This document shows, one piece after another, positions 24,278 to 34,443 of a stretch of DNA of 64,000 nucleotides (within the stretch, counting starts at the first letter, position 1; every line of letters starts with the position of its first letter). The notes under the pieces are model-generated. The model worked only from the letters and a program-made list of their open reading frames with translations, searched no databases and was not told the origin of the DNA. Both the position numbers and the translations under genes were made by a program. The stretch is from Kushneria aurantia DSM 21353 (GTDB lineage: Bacteria > Pseudomonadota > Gammaproteobacteria > Pseudomonadales > Halomonadaceae): positions 118,775 through 182,774 of the forward strand of contig NZ_KB907868.1 of assembly GCF_000382245.1 (NCBI RefSeq). Direction: 5' to 3'.

Positions 24278-25554
24278 GCTGGCCTCCTTTTGCCCCGGCG
24301 GGCTTTTCCGGCTATCGAGACGCCGGCCAGCGACTCGCGGTTGGAGATACGCAGGGCATTGCGCCAGGCTCTGTCCATGCGCTCCGGCCCCAGGCCCAGC
24401 TTCGCCAGTGCCCCCCAGTCGATCAGCTCCCAGCGGGTGTACTGATAGTGAATGGCGGCTTCAAGAATAACGCCAAACTCCCCCTCATGGTGGAGCAGTG
24501 CACGATGAATCTCGTCACTGACGGGAATTTTTTCCAGTACCTCTTCCATGGGAAGATCCAGAAAGCTGTCGAGCATTGAATACAAGCCGACGGTAAACCC
24601 TGTCTCACGCATGTGTTCGGGCAGCACTTCGGCCAGCTCGCGGCAGAAATGGCCGCGCAGCATGGCAAAGCGTTGCAGGGTGTTGGGCTTGTCCTCGAAG
24701 CGGGCCAGTACCAGCAGACTGGCAAGACTCCGGATACGCCCTTCGCCCAGCAGCAGGACGGCGTCATGCAGACGGTGCACGGGGCGTGCCTGCGCCGCCC
24801 ACACCGAGTTGGCCAGACGCAGCAGTCTTACACTGATAAAGGGGTCCTGACGAACCGTGTTGACCAGCTCGCGCACCGACAGGTTGGGTCGGTTGAAATG
24901 CGTCAGCAGCTCGAGTGTGTTGAGCTGGCTGACCGGTATGGCGCGCCCCTGTACCGGCTCGGGATGGGCCATGAAGTAGCCCTGGAAGAGATCACAGCCG
25001 GCCTCCAGCGCAATGCGGTGATCGGCACGGGTCTCGATCTTTTCGGCCAGTAGCTGCAGGTGTGGGTGGCACTGGCGCAACTCGTCGACGATCGCCGACA
25101 GCGACTCGCTGTCGTAGGCGGGATACTCCAGTTTGACGATATCTGCCAGTGACAGCAGGGGATGGTCGGCGTTGGGCCAGCGGTAGTCGTCCAGCGCCAG
25201 ACGGTAACCGCGCCGCTTCAAATCGACCAGCGCTTCGACCACCGTGCGGGTGGCCTCGACATCCTCCAGCACTTCGACGATAAGATGCTCTGGCGAGAAG
25301 GGCAGATCCTGCATCAGGGTATCGGCGGTAAAGTTGACCCAACCAACCTGGCGGTCGCGGGCATCGGCGAAGTCACTGGCGGTAAAGGCGTTGAGCAGTA
25401 CCTGACTGGTGGCGCTGGAGCCGTCGAAATTGTCGAAATCGATAACGCCACCGCCGTAGGGACGAAACAGCAGTTCGTACCCCACCAGTTCGCCTTTGCG
25501 ATCGTGAATCGGCTGACGGGCGAAGAGTATGCCTTCCGGTATGTGTTCCTGCAT
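24274..25554 (-). CDS. EAL-HDOD signalling protein, second copy
   Basis: 426 residues from the chosen ATG, which aligns with the start of its tandem paralogue (both open with GILFARQPI or GVLFARQPI). It has the same degenerate EVL motif (LIVEVLEDVE) and the loop DDYRWPNADHPLL, then an HDOD domain with RQDPFISVRLLRLANSVWAAQ. The frame is open for another 79 codons upstream, but that stretch has no family similarity. It is transcribed first of the pair. Many blocks are shared with the downstream copy while other residues differ, so this is an old duplication. The call is firm; the pathway served is unknown. Confidence 0.9.
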   Translation of the reverse strand: MQEHIPEGILFARQPIHDRKGELVGYELLFRPYGGGVIDFDNFDGSSATSQVLLNAFTASDFADARDRQVGWVNFTADTLMQDLPFSPEHLIVEVLEDVEATRTVVEALVDLKRRGYRLALDDYRWPNADHPLLSLADIVKLEYPAYDSESLSAIVDELRQCHPHLQLLAEKIETRADHRIALEAGCDLFQGYFMAHPEPVQGRAIPVSQLNTLELLTHFNRPNLSVRELVNTVRQDPFISVRLLRLANSVWAAQARPVHRLHDAVLLLGEGRIRSLASLLVLARFEDKPNTLQRFAMLRGHFCRELAEVLPEHMRETGFTVGLYSMLDSFLDLPMEEVLEKIPVSDEIHRALLHHEGEFGVILEAAIHYQYTRWELIDWGALAKLGLGPERMDRAWRNALRISNRESLAGVSIAGKARRGKRRPA

Positions 25555-25679
25555 GGCCCGATGCTCTTTGATTGGCCGTCGCTGACCCGTGATGTTCGAC
25601 GATCTGCAAAAGTGCGGAGTCGGCCGGTCTGGCCGATCCATGATCCTGTCAGAGATTATCGGCCATGACGACTCCGGGT

Positions 25680-26318
25680 TTAAGGGTATGGGTCTATTGT
25701 ATCTCCGATACCCGATACCTGCTGCATGGGTACAAAGCCCGGGCACTGCTCGATACGGGCGCACCACTCCGTCACCCTTGGCCAGCCCCACAGGGGCACG
25801 CCAGCCTGATCGGCAATATGGGTGTGGGCGAACAGGGCGATATCGGCCAGCGACATGCGCTCGCCGGCCAGCCAGGCGTCTTCGGCCAGCGTCTGTTCCA
25901 TGATGTCCAGCGCCTGACGGGCCCCCTCCTGGCGGGCGATCAGCTCGTCGTGACGGTCGGCGGGGTCGCCGTGATACCAGTGAATCAGGCGGGCGACCGA
26001 TAGCGAGGGCTCATGACGATGCTGCTCGAAGAACATCCACTGCAGCATGCGAGCGTGATCGAAGTCGTCGGCAGGCAGCAGCGCGCTGCCCCGCGCCAGG
26101 TAGTGGACGATAGCGTTGGACTCGACCAGGGTGCGGCCGTCATGCAGCTCCAGCAGCGGAATGCGCCGCGCCGGATTGCGCGCCGCCCAGGCATCGCTGT
26201 GGGTTTCGCCGGCCAGGAAGTCGATGTCGAACCAGCGATGGGCGATACCCAGTATCGACAGTGTCAGCTGAACCTTGTAGCAGTTGCCGGAGCGGTAGTC
26301 GCCGTAAACGGTAATCAT
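25680..26318 (-). CDS. glutathione S-transferase family protein
   Basis: 212 residues with a thioredoxin-fold N-terminal domain (MITVYGDYRSGNCYKVQL, then NPARRIPLLEL and the glutathione-binding LVESNAIVHYLA) and an all-helical C-terminal domain with WLAGERMSLADIALFAHTH. The catalytic residue is probably the serine near position 10, as in bacterial Ser- or Cys-type GSTs. It would conjugate or reduce electrophiles with glutathione in the cytoplasm. GGAG lies eight bases before the start; the longer open frame upstream has no similarity. It is monocistronic or weakly linked to the EAL-HDOD pair 125 bases downstream. Confidence 0.9.
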   Translation of the reverse strand: MITVYGDYRSGNCYKVQLTLSILGIAHRWFDIDFLAGETHSDAWAARNPARRIPLLELHDGRTLVESNAIVHYLARGSALLPADDFDHARMLQWMFFEQHRHEPSLSVARLIHWYHGDPADRHDELIARQEGARQALDIMEQTLAEDAWLAGERMSLADIALFAHTHIADQAGVPLWGWPRVTEWCARIEQCPGFVPMQQVSGIGDTIDPYP

Positions 26319-26620
26319 GCGTGCTCTCCGTGACGCGATGAGAAAGCTTCTCGTCCGTAGTCTGGCACAGACAGCATGGACCGTCCTGAACCGCCGGCGA
26401 AAGCAACACTTTGGCTCCCCTGGGGCATGTGACCTCAGGCGCTGGCCAGCATGCCGGTTTGCGCCTCCCGCCTCCTCCCGCTGACCCGCCTGGCACAAGC
26501 CTTTCACCCCTGCCTGCCGGCCGCGAGATGAATGGTTTCAGTACCACACAAGCCGTCTGCACTAAGGTAGCGCGACAGGTCGCATGCAAAGTTGCGACAG
26601 GAGTATAGAGGAGCGCCATC
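26319..26620. other. 302-base divergent gap, gst / cytochrome b561
   Basis: No gene seen. It must hold the promoters of both flanking genes. The octamer GCGACAGG occurs at 26572 and again at 26594, close to the cytochrome b561 start, the second copy running into its ribosome-site region. No clear operator, riboswitch or terminator was recognised. Confidence 0.5.
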
Positions 26621-27184
26621 TTGTCTGCTGTCGGCTGGAGAGACAATCGTTATTACTACGGGCGTATCAGCCGCTTCTTTCACTGGCTGATGGCGATACT
26701 GCTGCTGTGGCAGCTTGCCGGTATGGCGGCGGCAGGGCTGTTCGGCCGTCAGCCCTGGGTCGCCTTCATGGTGGGGACTCACAAAAGCATCGGCACCCTG
26801 CTGATGGCGCTGATCGTGGTGCGCGCCATCTGGGGGCTGATCAATCTCTCCCGACGCCCTCCTCACGAGCGCGGCGCCGAGCAGCTGGTGGGGCTGGGTC
26901 ATCTGCTGCTTTATCTACTGATGATCCTGGTACCGCTGCTGGGGCTGGTCATGAACTGGGCTTCCGGCCGTGAGCTGACTGTCTTCGGCATCGAGCTGAT
27001 GGCCGCCGGGCGTGCCGATCTCAGCGGTCTGGCAGAGCTGACGGCCAGCTGGCACGTATGGGCCGGCTGGACGCTGGGGGCACTGATTGCCGGCCACATC
27101 GCACTGGCGCTGGTGTGGCATACCCTTATCCGCCGTGACGCTACCCTCTCGCAAATGGCCGGAGCGCCGCGCCAGCGCCGTTGA
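26621..27184 (+). CDS. cytochrome b561 family membrane protein, first copy
   Basis: 187 residues and four membrane helices. Family marks are RISRFFHWLMAILLLWQ with a heme histidine, GTHKSIGTLLM with a second, LGHLLLYLLMILVPLLG and a C-terminal histidine in AGHIALALVWH. Such proteins move electrons between the quinone pool and periplasmic acceptors, in some cases oxidising superoxide. The start is a TTG, preceded by GAGGAG seven bases away; no in-frame ATG fits the conserved N-terminus. It is followed 165 bases later by a paralogue. Confidence 0.88.
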   Translation: MSAVGWRDNRYYYGRISRFFHWLMAILLLWQLAGMAAAGLFGRQPWVAFMVGTHKSIGTLLMALIVVRAIWGLINLSRRPPHERGAEQLVGLGHLLLYLLMILVPLLGLVMNWASGRELTVFGIELMAAGRADLSGLAELTASWHVWAGWTLGALIAGHIALALVWHTLIRRDATLSQMAGAPRQRR

Positions 27185-27349
27185 CCTCCGTCGGTTTCTC
27201 CACCCAGCGCATGATGCGTCCTTTCTGTAGGCCCCTGTGAAAGACCATACGCAATAGGGCTATCATCTCCTTTAATCGTCGACCAGTGGCAGGTCGAACG
27301 GTTGTCGGTATCACAACCTTGATGCGTGACTGGCTGGGAGATATTGAAG

Positions 27350-27892
27350 ATGGCACCACTCGAATGGCGTGATACGCGCCACTATTACGGCAGGATAACG
27401 CGCTCGCTGCACTGGCTGATCGCCGTGCTGCTTGCCTGGCAGTTCATTGGTATGGGGCTGTCGGGGCTGCCCGGCACAGGGCTGGTGGCCAGTACCCACA
27501 AGAGCATGGGGGTGACGCTGCTGGTATTGATTGTGCTGCGCGCATTATGGGGGCTGAGCCAGCTGTCACACAGACCGCCGCATAGCGGTGCGGAGCGGCT
27601 GATCGGCCTGGGTCATTTGTTTCTCTATGCGCTGATGCTGGTCGTGCCTGCACTGGGTGTTGCCATGATCTGGGGCAGCGGTCGTTCACTGTCGGTATGG
27701 GGCGTTGAGCTTTTCGGCGCGGCGTCGGGCGCGCGGGCCGGCGGGCTGGCGGGAGCGGCCCATGAGGGGCACGAACTGCTGGCCTGGACGCTGGGAGTAT
27801 TGATCCTGGGTCATATCGCGCTGGCACTTTTATGGCACGGCCTGGTGCGCCGTGACGGCACGTTGTCGCGGATGGCGGGACCGCCGCGCTGA
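27350..27892 (+). CDS. cytochrome b561 family membrane protein, second copy
   Basis: 180 residues, four membrane helices, close paralogue of the gene before it: both begin with a W-R-D-x-R-x-Y-Y-G-R block and share the H-W-L, STHKSMG and GHIALALLWHG heme-ligand segments. GGGAG lies nine bases before the chosen ATG; a GTG eight codons upstream is a less likely alternative. The pair may form a heterodimer or serve different conditions; the separate 165-base gap suggests the second has its own promoter. Confidence 0.88.
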   Translation: MAPLEWRDTRHYYGRITRSLHWLIAVLLAWQFIGMGLSGLPGTGLVASTHKSMGVTLLVLIVLRALWGLSQLSHRPPHSGAERLIGLGHLFLYALMLVVPALGVAMIWGSGRSLSVWGVELFGAASGARAGGLAGAAHEGHELLAWTLGVLILGHIALALLWHGLVRRDGTLSRMAGPPR

Positions 27893-27914
27893 GGGTGGCG
27901 AGCCTGTTAAACGA

Positions 27915-27940
27915 GGTGGGCCGGGCTCTCTCGGCCCGCC
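27915..27940. terminator. strong hairpin between convergent genes
   Basis: A 9-bp stem (GGTGGGCCG / CGGCCCGCC, one G-T pair) with an 8-base loop lies between the cytochrome b561 gene and the convergent membrane-protein gene. Position and strength suggest a bidirectional transcription end, but no T-run follows on either strand, so it may not be an intrinsic terminator. Confidence 0.45.
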
Positions 27941-27969
27941 CACAGTAGCACCTGGCATGACGAGAGTGC

Positions 27970-29067
27970 TCAGTCGCCGAAATAGCGCTCCTTCCAGCGC
28001 TGCACCTTGACCTCGCTTTTGACTACCTCCAGCACCTCGGAAAGCACCTCCTCCAGCGTGCGGTAGTCGGCCTGCTGCGAGGGCATGTTGCGCTCGATGG
28101 TGCGGTTGGCGACCTCCTCGAGCAGGGTACGAAACTGCGGCGAGCGAATGCCCACCACCGCCTCGCGAATCAGGTTGCGGGTAACGTCAGTGATCGCCTC
28201 GTCCATGGCATCCACCAGTTGATGGCCCATCGGCAGGCGCTGTAGCCCCTGAACGGTGGTGTTATCGTGCAGCGCCCGCTTGACCAGTCCGCTCACCCAC
28301 TGATTGATGTCGTCGCGATGGTGCGCGTAACTCTCTCCCAGAATGCGCTGCACGCGATTGGAAACGTCATCGACCAGTTGCTGCTGGCGCGGCATCAGCA
28401 CCTCGCTGGTAACGCGCCGGGAGATATTGCCCTGCGACAGAAAGCCCTCCTGTACATCGGTGAGCATGCGCACGATTACCCGATCGGAAAGCTCTTCGAG
28501 CAGAATCTGGTAGTACTTGTAGAGAAAGCGGTAGATGCGCCACTTGCGGATATCGATCAGGCCGGAGCGCTGCAGCCGTACCAGCAGGCCGATCATGCGC
28601 AGGATACGCAAAAAACGCAGGCCGCCGACCGGAACACAGCCCAGTACGTCATACCAGCGCACGAAAGGATAGAAGTACCAGCGGTGATAGCGGTGTTCCC
28701 AGATGGCGAAGGCCCAGCCGGCCAGCACATCGAAGATAAAGATCGCTACAAACCACAGGTCGATAGTGTTGAAGTTGTCGTTGAGCCACTGCGCAGCCGC
28801 GGCAATCGGCGGCACCAGCGACAGCAGATCGCGAAACCACTGCAGCAGATAAAGGGTATCGAACAGGATCAGCAGCAGGCTGGCTGCCACCAGTGCCAGA
28901 ATGATCAGGTCCCAGATCATATACAACCGGTCGCGCCAGGCGGGCGTTTGGCGCGGCGGTTCGGTGGTCTCGTTGTCGGCGCTGTAATGAGGTTCATCCG
29001 CCCAGCTGTTGGCGGGCGGGTCCTGACGATCGTTGCGACGTTCGCCGTCTGCGTCCGGTCGGGTCAT
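27970..29067 (-). CDS. membrane protein with voltage-sensor-like domain, no pore seen
   Basis: 365 residues. After a polar, acidic N-terminal tail, helices lie near 51-70 and 102-122, then a stretch with YDVLGCVPVGG and an S4-like helix carrying arginines at 151, 154, 157, 164 and 167. This three-residue arginine spacing is the mark of a voltage sensor. No P-loop or further membrane helix pair follows; instead about 190 residues form a charged, probably coiled cytoplasmic region. It resembles proteins often annotated as ion transporters, but conduction cannot be claimed. Transcription is separate from the diguanylate cyclase gene upstream, 67 bases away. Confidence 0.7.
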   Translation of the reverse strand: MTRPDADGERRNDRQDPPANSWADEPHYSADNETTEPPRQTPAWRDRLYMIWDLIILALVAASLLLILFDTLYLLQWFRDLLSLVPPIAAAAQWLNDNFNTIDLWFVAIFIFDVLAGWAFAIWEHRYHRWYFYPFVRWYDVLGCVPVGGLRFLRILRMIGLLVRLQRSGLIDIRKWRIYRFLYKYYQILLEELSDRVIVRMLTDVQEGFLSQGNISRRVTSEVLMPRQQQLVDDVSNRVQRILGESYAHHRDDINQWVSGLVKRALHDNTTVQGLQRLPMGHQLVDAMDEAITDVTRNLIREAVVGIRSPQFRTLLEEVANRTIERNMPSQQADYRTLEEVLSEVLEVVKSEVKVQRWKERYFGD

Positions 29068-29134
29068 GGAGTATTCGCCTTGTTGCGGTCCCTACAGGGT
29101 AGTCGATGCTACCGGTTGGAGCTGCTTCCGGCCG

Positions 29135-32035
29135 TCAGGCAGGGGGCAGACTGTCGATATCCATGACGCGCGCCCGGCCGGCGTGTTTGGCGCCGTAGAG
29201 GGCGCGGTCGGCCTGCTCGATCAGTTCGTTCATGGGGTAGCCGGCACGGGTCGCGACCGATAGCCCCGCCGAGAAGCTCAACTGCTCGATGCGCCGGCCG
29301 TCTTCCAGTGTCAGCTGCCACTGGCCGAAGTGCTCGAGCATCGACTCCATGCGCTTGCGGGCGATCTCGGCGCTGGCCCCGGGCATGACCACGATGAACT
29401 CCTCGCCGCCGTAGCGGCAGGGGATATCGGTATGGCGCAGCCTTTCGCCCAGCAGTCGTGCCAGTGCCACCAGCACCTGGTCGCCGATCTCGTGGCCGTA
29501 GCTGTCGTTGAGCCGCTTGAAGTGGTCAAGATCGAGCAGAATCAGCGCCAGCGGGAAGTCGGGCCGGCATTCGGCCAGCAGTTTCGGCAGCGTTTCGTTG
29601 AGATAACGCCGGTTATAGAGACCGGTGAGCGCGTCGCGATAGGCATGATCGGTCAGTTGGCGGCGCTGACGCAGGTTGATCAGGGTCAGAGTGATCATGC
29701 GCGCTGTCTCGTCGACCATGCGCTCCAGCCGCAGACGGTCGTTGTCGTCCTCCGGTTCGGCCTGCAGCCTAAGCAGTCCCAGCGCGCCGGTAGCGGTGAC
29801 CAGCCGCTGTCGATACTCGAAGTTCGGTGCTGTCGCCATGACGCCACCCCAGCTGATGGTGCAGGGTGCCGGCAGATCCTCGAGACGCAGCGCAATTTCA
29901 CCGCGGGCGTCGGCGAAACAGGTCGGCAGCGCTTCTTCCAGTAGCGGTACGACATCATTGACGCTATCGAGCGAGAAAAGCTCGGCGCTCAGCTCATGAA
30001 GCCGCTGCAGGTGGTCACCGTAGCGTTCGAGACGGCGGTTGAGGGCATTCAGGCTCATTTCGGCCTGCTTGCGGGCGCTGATGTCATGCACCATTTCGTA
30101 GAAAAGCTCGCGCCCCTCGATCATGACGGGCGCAACGAACACCTCGACATCGCGCTCGCTGCCGTCGGCCAGACGGTGACGGGTCTCGAAGTGATCGCTG
30201 CGCGCCTCCAGGGTGCGCCGCGTGTGCAGGCTGCGCAGCTTTTCCGGCGTGGTCGAGATATCGGTGACGTAGAGGTTCTTCATCGCCTCCGGAGTGTGGC
30301 CGTAATAGTGACTGGCTGCCGGATTGGCGTCGACGATGCGACCGCTGTCGGGGTCGAGCAGCAGTTTGATCGCGTTGCCGCTTTCGAAAGTGCTGCGATA
30401 GAGGGAGGCATTTTCCGTCAGCAGCTCGGTGGCGCGGCGGCGGACACTGATATCCTCGATCATCAGCAGATAAAGATTCTGCTCGGGCAGTGAGGTGATC
30501 TGCCACTCGGTCCAGATGTCCGTCTCGTCATTGCCCAGCAGGCGCAGCTCGCGCCGCCAGGTTTTGTCGCGGCGGATCTCCGGGCTGTCGCGCCACTGCT
30601 GCCACTGGGTCAGCAGCGACTCGCGGGCCTCGGCCGGTACCCAGTCGTCGACACGTTCGCACTCCTGAGGAGCGCGTCCCAGCAGGGTTTTCACGATGTG
30701 ATTGTGCTGCCAGACGCGGCCCTCGCCGTCGATCACCAGCATGCCCATTGGCGCCGCGTCGAATATTCGCTGCAGGCGCTGTTTGACCTCTTCAAGGCGC
30801 TTATCCTGCTCGCGCCGCGTCTGAATGTCGATGGTGGTGCCCACCACTCGCGTGGGCTGTCCCGCATCATTGAAAATCATCGCCTGGCCGTTGCTCAGCA
30901 CCCAGCGCCAGTCGCCGTGGGCGTCGAGCATGCGGTACTCGCAGCGCCAGTGCGCCGTTTCGCCGCGCGCGTGACGATCAAAGCTTGCCAGCATTTGTTC
31001 GCTGTCATCGGGATGAATGAGGCGTTCGCGCCATAAATGCGCCTCGCGAGGCATCTCGCCGTGACGATAGCCGAGCATGTCGTGAAACTGCGCCGAGGAG
31101 AAGATGCGATCCTCGCTCAGATCGAAGTCCCAGACGCCGGTATCAGCGCCGGTCAGCGCCAGGTTCCAGCGCTGTTCCTGGTAGGTGAGACGCTGCTGGC
31201 TCTCGGCCATCGCCTGCCAGGGATAGCGCAGGTGGGAGAGGAAAAGAGCGCGGAACAGCAGCGCATAGGAGATCGCCTTGTAGACATGGCCCACGACGTT
31301 GAACTCGTCGTCGGCCGCGCCATAGAGGGTAAAGCAGATTTCGGCCAGGCCGGTGGTCCAGGCGGCGACCGCCAGCAGTTCGCGATCGACACGCTGACGC
31401 ATGCGCGCCGAGCGCAGCAGAATCATCCCCGCCGTGACGCTCAGTGCCACCAGTCCCCATTCGCTGGCGATCTTGAAAGGGGTCAGCCCCGCGCCGTCGA
31501 TGTACATGGCGGGCAGATGAGCATGGAACAGCACCGTTACCGTCGCGACTGACGCGCCCGCCAGAGCGAAGAGCGCCAGTACGCTCAGGGGTCTCGGGCA
31601 GGGCGCGTCATTGTGGCGTGACAGGGCCAGCAGCAGCAGAGCGACAATGACGCAGAGCCGGCCGGCCAGCCACAGATAGATCGCCTTGCTGAGCGTGTTG
31701 GGCGACAGCAGCGCCGGCATGCCCGGCATCGACAGCAGGTGCAGACTGTCGAACAGCGCCGACAGCGCCAGTAGACAGCCGGCGCAGAGATACTGAGACG
31801 ACAGGGCGCGGTAGCTGTTGAAGATCGCCAGCGCTGCCATCAGCGCCACCATGACGCACAGCAGCTCGATAATCGAATGAAAGGCGAGGTAGTTGGCGAA
31901 GACGTCGAAAAGGTTGGCACGTGGCAGCAGCGTCAACGCCACAAGCACCGCCAGCAGTACCCAGAAAATGGCGCCGATGGGGCCGGCGAGCAGGTGGCGC
32001 AGCGCTGCTTTGAGTGTCGCCATTACGACGTCCAT
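29135..32035 (-). CDS. membrane diguanylate cyclase with MASE3-like, PAS, GAF and GGDEF domains
   Basis: 966 residues. The first 270 form a multi-helix sensor resembling MASE3 (ALFDSLHLLSMPGMP, IYLWLAGRL). Three PAS domains follow (about 280-405, 420-530 and 540-660), then a GAF-like segment (about 680-790) and a GGDEF domain. The active site reads RYGGEEFIVV, so it should make c-di-GMP, and an inhibitory RxxD site (RHTD) lies five residues before it. No EAL domain is present. The start is uncertain: neither this ATG nor one four codons later has a strong ribosome site. Its signal is unknown. Confidence 0.9.
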   Translation of the reverse strand: MDVVMATLKAALRHLLAGPIGAIFWVLLAVLVALTLLPRANLFDVFANYLAFHSIIELLCVMVALMAALAIFNSYRALSSQYLCAGCLLALSALFDSLHLLSMPGMPALLSPNTLSKAIYLWLAGRLCVIVALLLLALSRHNDAPCPRPLSVLALFALAGASVATVTVLFHAHLPAMYIDGAGLTPFKIASEWGLVALSVTAGMILLRSARMRQRVDRELLAVAAWTTGLAEICFTLYGAADDEFNVVGHVYKAISYALLFRALFLSHLRYPWQAMAESQQRLTYQEQRWNLALTGADTGVWDFDLSEDRIFSSAQFHDMLGYRHGEMPREAHLWRERLIHPDDSEQMLASFDRHARGETAHWRCEYRMLDAHGDWRWVLSNGQAMIFNDAGQPTRVVGTTIDIQTRREQDKRLEEVKQRLQRIFDAAPMGMLVIDGEGRVWQHNHIVKTLLGRAPQECERVDDWVPAEARESLLTQWQQWRDSPEIRRDKTWRRELRLLGNDETDIWTEWQITSLPEQNLYLLMIEDISVRRRATELLTENASLYRSTFESGNAIKLLLDPDSGRIVDANPAASHYYGHTPEAMKNLYVTDISTTPEKLRSLHTRRTLEARSDHFETRHRLADGSERDVEVFVAPVMIEGRELFYEMVHDISARKQAEMSLNALNRRLERYGDHLQRLHELSAELFSLDSVNDVVPLLEEALPTCFADARGEIALRLEDLPAPCTISWGGVMATAPNFEYRQRLVTATGALGLLRLQAEPEDDNDRLRLERMVDETARMITLTLINLRQRRQLTDHAYRDALTGLYNRRYLNETLPKLLAECRPDFPLALILLDLDHFKRLNDSYGHEIGDQVLVALARLLGERLRHTDIPCRYGGEEFIVVMPGASAEIARKRMESMLEHFGQWQLTLEDGRRIEQLSFSAGLSVATRAGYPMNELIEQADRALYGAKHAGRARVMDIDSLPPA

Positions 32036-32108
32036 CCGGTTTTGAGGGCGATATGATCAGACATGAAAAGCGCTTGTTATACAGTTATCGGCCGGTGGTT
32101 CTCGTCTT

Positions 32109-33461
32109 TTAGCCGGTTGTGCCGGGCCTGTCCGTCCAGCGTCGGCGCCGCCGCGCGAGATAGACCGCTCCCAGTGAGGCGGAGCGCACCAGGGTAAAAA
32201 CGGTAAAGGCCAGCCACAGGCCGTGGTTGTCCAGGCTGCGGGTCAGCCACCAGGTGGGCAGATAGAAGGCCAGCGCCAGCAGGATGGTATCGCGCATCGC
32301 GCGGGTATCGGTAGTGCCGATGAAGACGCCGTCGAGCAGATAGCTCCATACCGCAATCAGCGGCATGATCGCCAGCCAGCCGAGGTAGGCATTGGCCAGC
32401 GTGCGCACGGCTTCAATATCGGTCAGCCGCGCGATCAGCCAGGGGCCGAACAGGGCAAAGGCGAGCGCCGCGGCCACCGCCGTGAGTAGCGAAAAGAGTG
32501 TACAGGCACGCACCGAGACGGCGAAGTCGCGCCAGTCACGGCGCCCGGCGGCGCGCCCGGTGAGCGCCTCGGCGGCGTTGGCAAAGCCATCGAGGCCGTA
32601 GGAGACCATCATTACCAGCTGCATCAGAATCGCGTTGGCCGCCAGTACCTGATCCCCCATGCGTGCCCCCTGGGCGGTAAAAAAGGCCATCGCGAACAGC
32701 AGGCCAAGGGTGCGCACGAACAGATGGCGGTTGACCCGGAACATCTCGCTCCAGGCCGACAGGCGCCTGAGTGGGGTGCTGTCGAAATGGCCGTCGAGCG
32801 TCTTCAGCGTGCGCCGAACCAGCGCCGCCCCTACCACCAGCGCGGTATAGTCGCCCACCAGCGAAGCGGCGGCCACGCCGCGCACGCCCCATCCCAGGCC
32901 GACCACGAAGAGCAGGTCGAGCACGATATTGATGAGGTTACTGATGAGCAGCAGCAGTAGTGTCTCCCGGGCGTTCTGACGGCCCAGAAACCAGCCGATG
33001 ATGGCGTAGTTCATCAGGACCGCCGGGGCCGACAGGATACGCACCGCGGCGTAGTGATGCGCGAGTTCGGCGGTACGCGCCGATTCCGGGTTGAGCAGCC
33101 ACAGGCCGAAGTCGATCAACTGTGTCGACAGGGCGATGATGATGGCGCCCAGCGCTAGCCCGATTACCAGCGCCTGGCTCAGCAGATCGCGCATGCGCTG
33201 ATGATCGTCGCGCCCAAAGGCCTGGGAGGTGAGGCCGGTGGTGCCCATGCGCAGAAAGCCGAAGCCCCAGAACAGAAAGCTGAACAGCGTTGCGCCGAGG
33301 GTAACGGCGGCCAGGTAGCGGGCGTCGGGCAGATGCCCCACTACGGCGGTATCCACCAGCCCCAGTAGCGGTACGCTGGCGTTGGAGAGGATGATCGGCC
33401 ATGACAGCCGCCAGACATCGGCGAGACGCTGGCGTAGCGCGGGAGCGGGCGTGTCGGGCAT
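32109..33461 (-). CDS. MATE family efflux transporter (DinF-like)
   Basis: 450 residues with about twelve membrane helices and the MATE layout of two repeated halves: WPIILSNASVPLLGLVDTAV at the start, GFLRMGTTGLTSQAFG in the first half and ANAILMQLVMMVSYGLDGFANA in the second. It exports cationic or drug-like compounds using sodium or proton gradients. The helix pattern and DGFANAAEAL match the DinF subgroup. No good ribosome site is visible before the ATG, so the start is tentative. It is not obviously in an operon with its neighbours. Confidence 0.88.
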   Translation of the reverse strand: MPDTPAPALRQRLADVWRLSWPIILSNASVPLLGLVDTAVVGHLPDARYLAAVTLGATLFSFLFWGFGFLRMGTTGLTSQAFGRDDHQRMRDLLSQALVIGLALGAIIIALSTQLIDFGLWLLNPESARTAELAHHYAAVRILSAPAVLMNYAIIGWFLGRQNARETLLLLLISNLINIVLDLLFVVGLGWGVRGVAAASLVGDYTALVVGAALVRRTLKTLDGHFDSTPLRRLSAWSEMFRVNRHLFVRTLGLLFAMAFFTAQGARMGDQVLAANAILMQLVMMVSYGLDGFANAAEALTGRAAGRRDWRDFAVSVRACTLFSLLTAVAAALAFALFGPWLIARLTDIEAVRTLANAYLGWLAIMPLIAVWSYLLDGVFIGTTDTRAMRDTILLALAFYLPTWWLTRSLDNHGLWLAFTVFTLVRSASLGAVYLARRRRRWTDRPGTTG

Positions 33462-33536
33462 CAGGCGGCTCGCCGGGTGGTGGGAGGAAGCGCTACGTTC
33501 GCGCTCGTTGGGCCGTGCCCGGCAGACAGTCTGTCA

Positions 33537-34394
<858 letters not shown>

Positions 34395-34443
34395 TTAAAG
34401 CCGGTACGGCGACAAACTGCGCGCACGGGCTCGATGTTAACGA

